Shown piece by piece: positions 61,001 through 64,000 of a stretch of 64,000 bases of DNA. The stretch is taken from NCBI GenBank assembly GCA_907165065.1, contig OU015533.1, forward strand, positions 25,498,578 to 25,562,577, given 5' to 3'. The notes under the pieces were generated by a model, which was not told the origin of the DNA, ran no database searches, and was given only the letters and a program-made list of their open reading frames with translations. Source of the DNA: Caprimulgus europaeus (taxonomy: Eukaryota; Chordata; Aves; Caprimulgiformes; Caprimulgidae). Both the position numbers and the translations under genes were made by a program. Position 1 is the first letter of the stretch. Each line of letters starts with the position of its first letter.

Positions 61001-64000
61001 TTGTGAACAGAGACAGCTCCTTATCCCCTATGGTTAAAATCCACATTTTCAGTCATATCTTTCCATAAGTGTATAAAAAATGACACAATGAAGAGAAGTG
61101 AGCTGACTGGGAAGAGATAAGAACCTACTTCAGGATGTTACTCTTCTGTTGCAAGTTTTGTGCAAACATGCATAAATGTTAGTTTAAGGTGATCATCTAA
61201 AGAAAAGGCTTTTTCATTGCAAAAGTTATATTATCACTTACAATCCCATGAACAGATTCAGTGTAGTATTAAGCTACAGTTACCTGAGGCTTGAATCAGC
61301 TCTATTGCAAATGACTCCACTGGAATGCAGCGGAGTTGTGGCTTTTCAGAGTCTGTTACTCAAACTAGTTAGTGAAGCAGGAAGCCCAAACTGTCAAATA
61401 CAGATCTCAAAGGTTGTATGAGCTTTCCTTATACATTTCAAAAATGTAGAAGGCATTTGCCTTTGCAAATTTGCTTTAAATTAGAGAAGACACACAAAAG
61501 GCATGCATTTTACTCTTCTGTCTTCCAAGACTGTTTCAAAACTCATACTATGTATCCTTGGCTATAAATTTAAGTATTTGTTTCCTTGTTGCTTATAGAG
61601 GCACTGTGTTACAAACACAGGCAGCTAGCCAAGTCCTACAAGTATGATATTTTCAAACAGCAGTGAATCCTAATCACCAAAGCCCTCACTCAGTTGCTTT
61701 ATTTACACACTTAAATTCACTATATTAAATGTAAATTAAGTATTTACATCAGAATTCCAAATATTTTCAGTCAACTTTAAAGTTTGCTCTGTACACTTGT
61801 AAATCATAACTAAATTATCTGGTTGTCTGTTTACTATGTGACAGCTATGAACAGCTGCTGCTTGCTGCTGGCACATTAAATATTTATTGCTTAGACATAG
61901 TAGATGGTAAAGAAATTGTTATTTCAGACAGGTCTGGTAGATACTAGTAATACTTATACTAATTTCTGATGTTAAAATTATCAGAATTTAAAATCCTGAA
62001 GTGAATACCCATAGCTTTAACATCCTTCAAGTAGTTCAGTGCCTGGTTTATGATCCCTAAGCAGAATTAGTTGTAAATACTCAATGAAAAAAAAAAGAAA
62101 AAAAAACAGACAGTGGATAAATGCATATACAGGTACATTAGTCAAGTAATTTTTTAGGAAATATCTTCTATGCTAACCTCTAATAGAATCTATAGAAAAA
62201 GGTATCCGCATGCCAAATTATTACAATTTGGTTAGTTTACATTCAATATTCAGTGAGGTCTGGGGATGACAGGTTTTAAGTTAATCAGTCAACATGGCTT
62301 CCTCAACTTAAATAAACAAATAAATAAATAACACTGTATTTGAAAATATGCTATGCAATTATTTTGCAGAGGGTGTCCATTAATTATGAGAAGTTAAACC
62401 ATTATATTTTGTGATATAGGGCATGTGGTGAATACCACGTCACTGACACACTTTCATTTAAATTTGAGAGAGACAGAAGACTTTTTTTTCTTCTACTTAT
62501 TCCTCTCACTAAGTCTAACAAGTAATAAAAATAGAAAAAGAATTCTTCTTAGAAAGCAGTCACATCCTCCTACCCTCATTACATAATCCCAGAATTTTAG
62601 GACAGAAACAAGGGACTTTTTAATATAACGGTACATTTTTTAATATGGCCAGCCTTACGTAGAGGCTGCTCAGTGAACATTTCCTTTTCTTCAACAGATT
62701 TGATGGTGTTTCAGTAAAAACCTAGAATACTTCAGTTCCAACCTCAAATATTCTGATTCTGCCATCCCACTGCAAAGTATAATGGGATTTCTTGATTAGG
62801 TACTTCATGCTTTCATTCTCTTCTACAGCATGGTTCCCTCTGCCAGAGTGCTTCTCCTATACCATCTGCTCTTCCTACTGCCTCCTATCAGTGGCCAAGA
62901 AGTCATATCACAGGAGACTGATGCACAGATCACACACTCAGCTTATGACAAGGGACTATTACTGTAACTGAGATTCAATAACACCTTTTTTTGGATGCAC
63001 ATGTTCTTTCAATTTCAAAATACCTTTTTGTGAAAATGGATGCTTTTCACAAACACACAAGAATATTTTGTAAAATAAAAGAAAACCCAAACAATAATTT
63101 TCTCATTAAAAATAGTTGGGACAGAAATCTTAGTCACCTCTACTTTGCAGATTTTGAGAAAACATAGTCTTTCTTTATTCAGGTGTGGAGTTACTTAGTG
63201 AAAGATAAAAAGAAAATATAACTTTCAGTGTCATGTTTCCACTACTTATGCTTCACACTAATGGAAACATTATTGTGAAACCCATCCAGGTAGAATCCAA
63301 CTTCTGTATTTCATGGATTCACAGAAGTGCAGTCTACAGAACACCAAGAGGCCATCAGTCTCTTACTTTAATGGATCGATCTGAGAAAATTCATTCAATG
63401 GAATGTTTTTCTTAAATTTATTTTTGCTGAGACATCTATCCAATTCAACCTTTAAGTTGTAAGTGGACTCATATTTGGCCTACTAAGATGTTAAATTAAT
63501 AATCATATTAACTAAGTAATTTTTCCTAAGTTCCCTAATACTAAATTCTAATATCTTGCGCCAAAGAACATTTCCTTTCCTTCTAGAAATTCCTTAAGTA
63601 TCATATCTCATGTTTCTGAATGTTAAATACTAAATTTTTAACTTTTCATTAAAAGATTGAAAGATCTTTCTAATAGCCTTACAACTGCAATATATGTAAA
63701 TTCTACTTTTGTTTGAAACTTTAGCTTCTGAAGAAAGAAATCTGAAGACTCAAGTATTTCAGATGAAGCTGAGAGAGCTGAAAGACAAAGAAAATATAGC
63801 TGCTCTATTTCTAGTGCTCTTGGTACAGTGAAAGCATTTTATTGCCAGTCCAACAACCTGATATAATCCTGAACTGCAGAGGTATGGATCATAGATTATT
63901 ATTGCTGCTGTGTGAATCAAAGGTTGCTGTTAAGATGAAAATCAACTTTTCTGTATATTCCCCTATGGCAGTTAGGGGAATGGTAAACAGTAACATGTAT
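58092..64000. other. CCDC141 intron reaching the right edge
   Basis: 5.9 kb with no convincing exon on either strand. It includes the (ATT)n tract and a 45-codon plus-strand frame at 62,830 with a signal-peptide-like start. Confidence 0.6.
59774..59796. repeat. (ATT)n microsatellite
   Basis: About seven ATT units in the right-edge CCDC141 intron. Confidence 0.9.

Larger units (their letters stand above)
28988..64000 (-). other. CCDC141: CCDC141 (CAMDI) gene, 3' portion
   Basis: Coiled-coil domain protein 141 is reported to bind DISC1 and act at the centrosome and on myosin II in migrating neurons; the locus is also linked to heart rate. Identification rests on synteny (the minus-strand gene directly upstream of TTN, as I recall for human), a spectrin/coiled-coil-like rod, a large acidic exon and C-terminal Ig. 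Twelve exons with continuous phase give about 798 C-terminal residues; the 5' exons lie beyond 64,000. I cannot align it to a reference here. Confidence 0.85.

Noticed and set aside
63714-63800. Coiled-coil-looking plus-strand stretch (EERNLKTQVFQMKLRELKDK)
   Set aside because: Wrong strand for CCDC141, no splice sites or start, short; likely chance purine-rich sequence.

Overview
The window is vertebrate nuclear DNA, almost certainly from a bird. It is AT-rich and intron-dominated with canonical GT-AG introns, and it carries three CR1 LINE fragments ending in the bird-type ATGATTCTGTGAT tail. Every gene I can support lies on the minus strand, so transcription runs from high to low coordinates.

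Positions 1-25,260 hold the 5' end of TTN (titin/connectin): the TATA-driven promoter (TATA 25,283-25,291), non-coding exon 1, and 25 coding exons covering about the first 1,649 residues. The last of these runs off the left edge. All junction phases agree across the series. The exons encode Ig domains Z1 and Z2 (telethonin-binding), SPxR phosphorylation-type linkers, five alpha-actinin-binding Z-repeats, the Z-disc insertion, Ig domains Z3 to Z7 with linkers, and the start of the first I-band Ig.

Positions about 28,988-64,000 hold the 3' part of CCDC141 (CAMDI), immediately upstream of TTN on the same strand, an arrangement I recall also for human. Twelve phase-consistent exons encode about the last 798 residues: a spectrin/coiled-coil-like rod, a large acidic Ser-rich exon, two titin-like Ig domains and a short acidic tail. 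The start of the gene lies beyond the right edge.

The gap between the CCDC141 stop codon and the TTN start site is only about 3.7 kb. CR1 copies sit at about 28,374-28,805 (minus), 51,268-51,450 (minus) and 56,620-57,220 (plus). The rest is intron with microsatellites and no recognisable RNA genes.

I found no wholly new system. The points most worth following up are: a 16-bp perfect hairpin in the TTN leader directly abutting the start of a 44-codon uORF that stops 2 nt before the titin ATG; Z-repeats with a deleted or proline-broken alpha-actinin helix; two CTCF-like motifs in tandem inside TTN; the titin-like Ig pair in the neighbouring CCDC141 and its probable distant last exon; and splice sites built from microsatellites.
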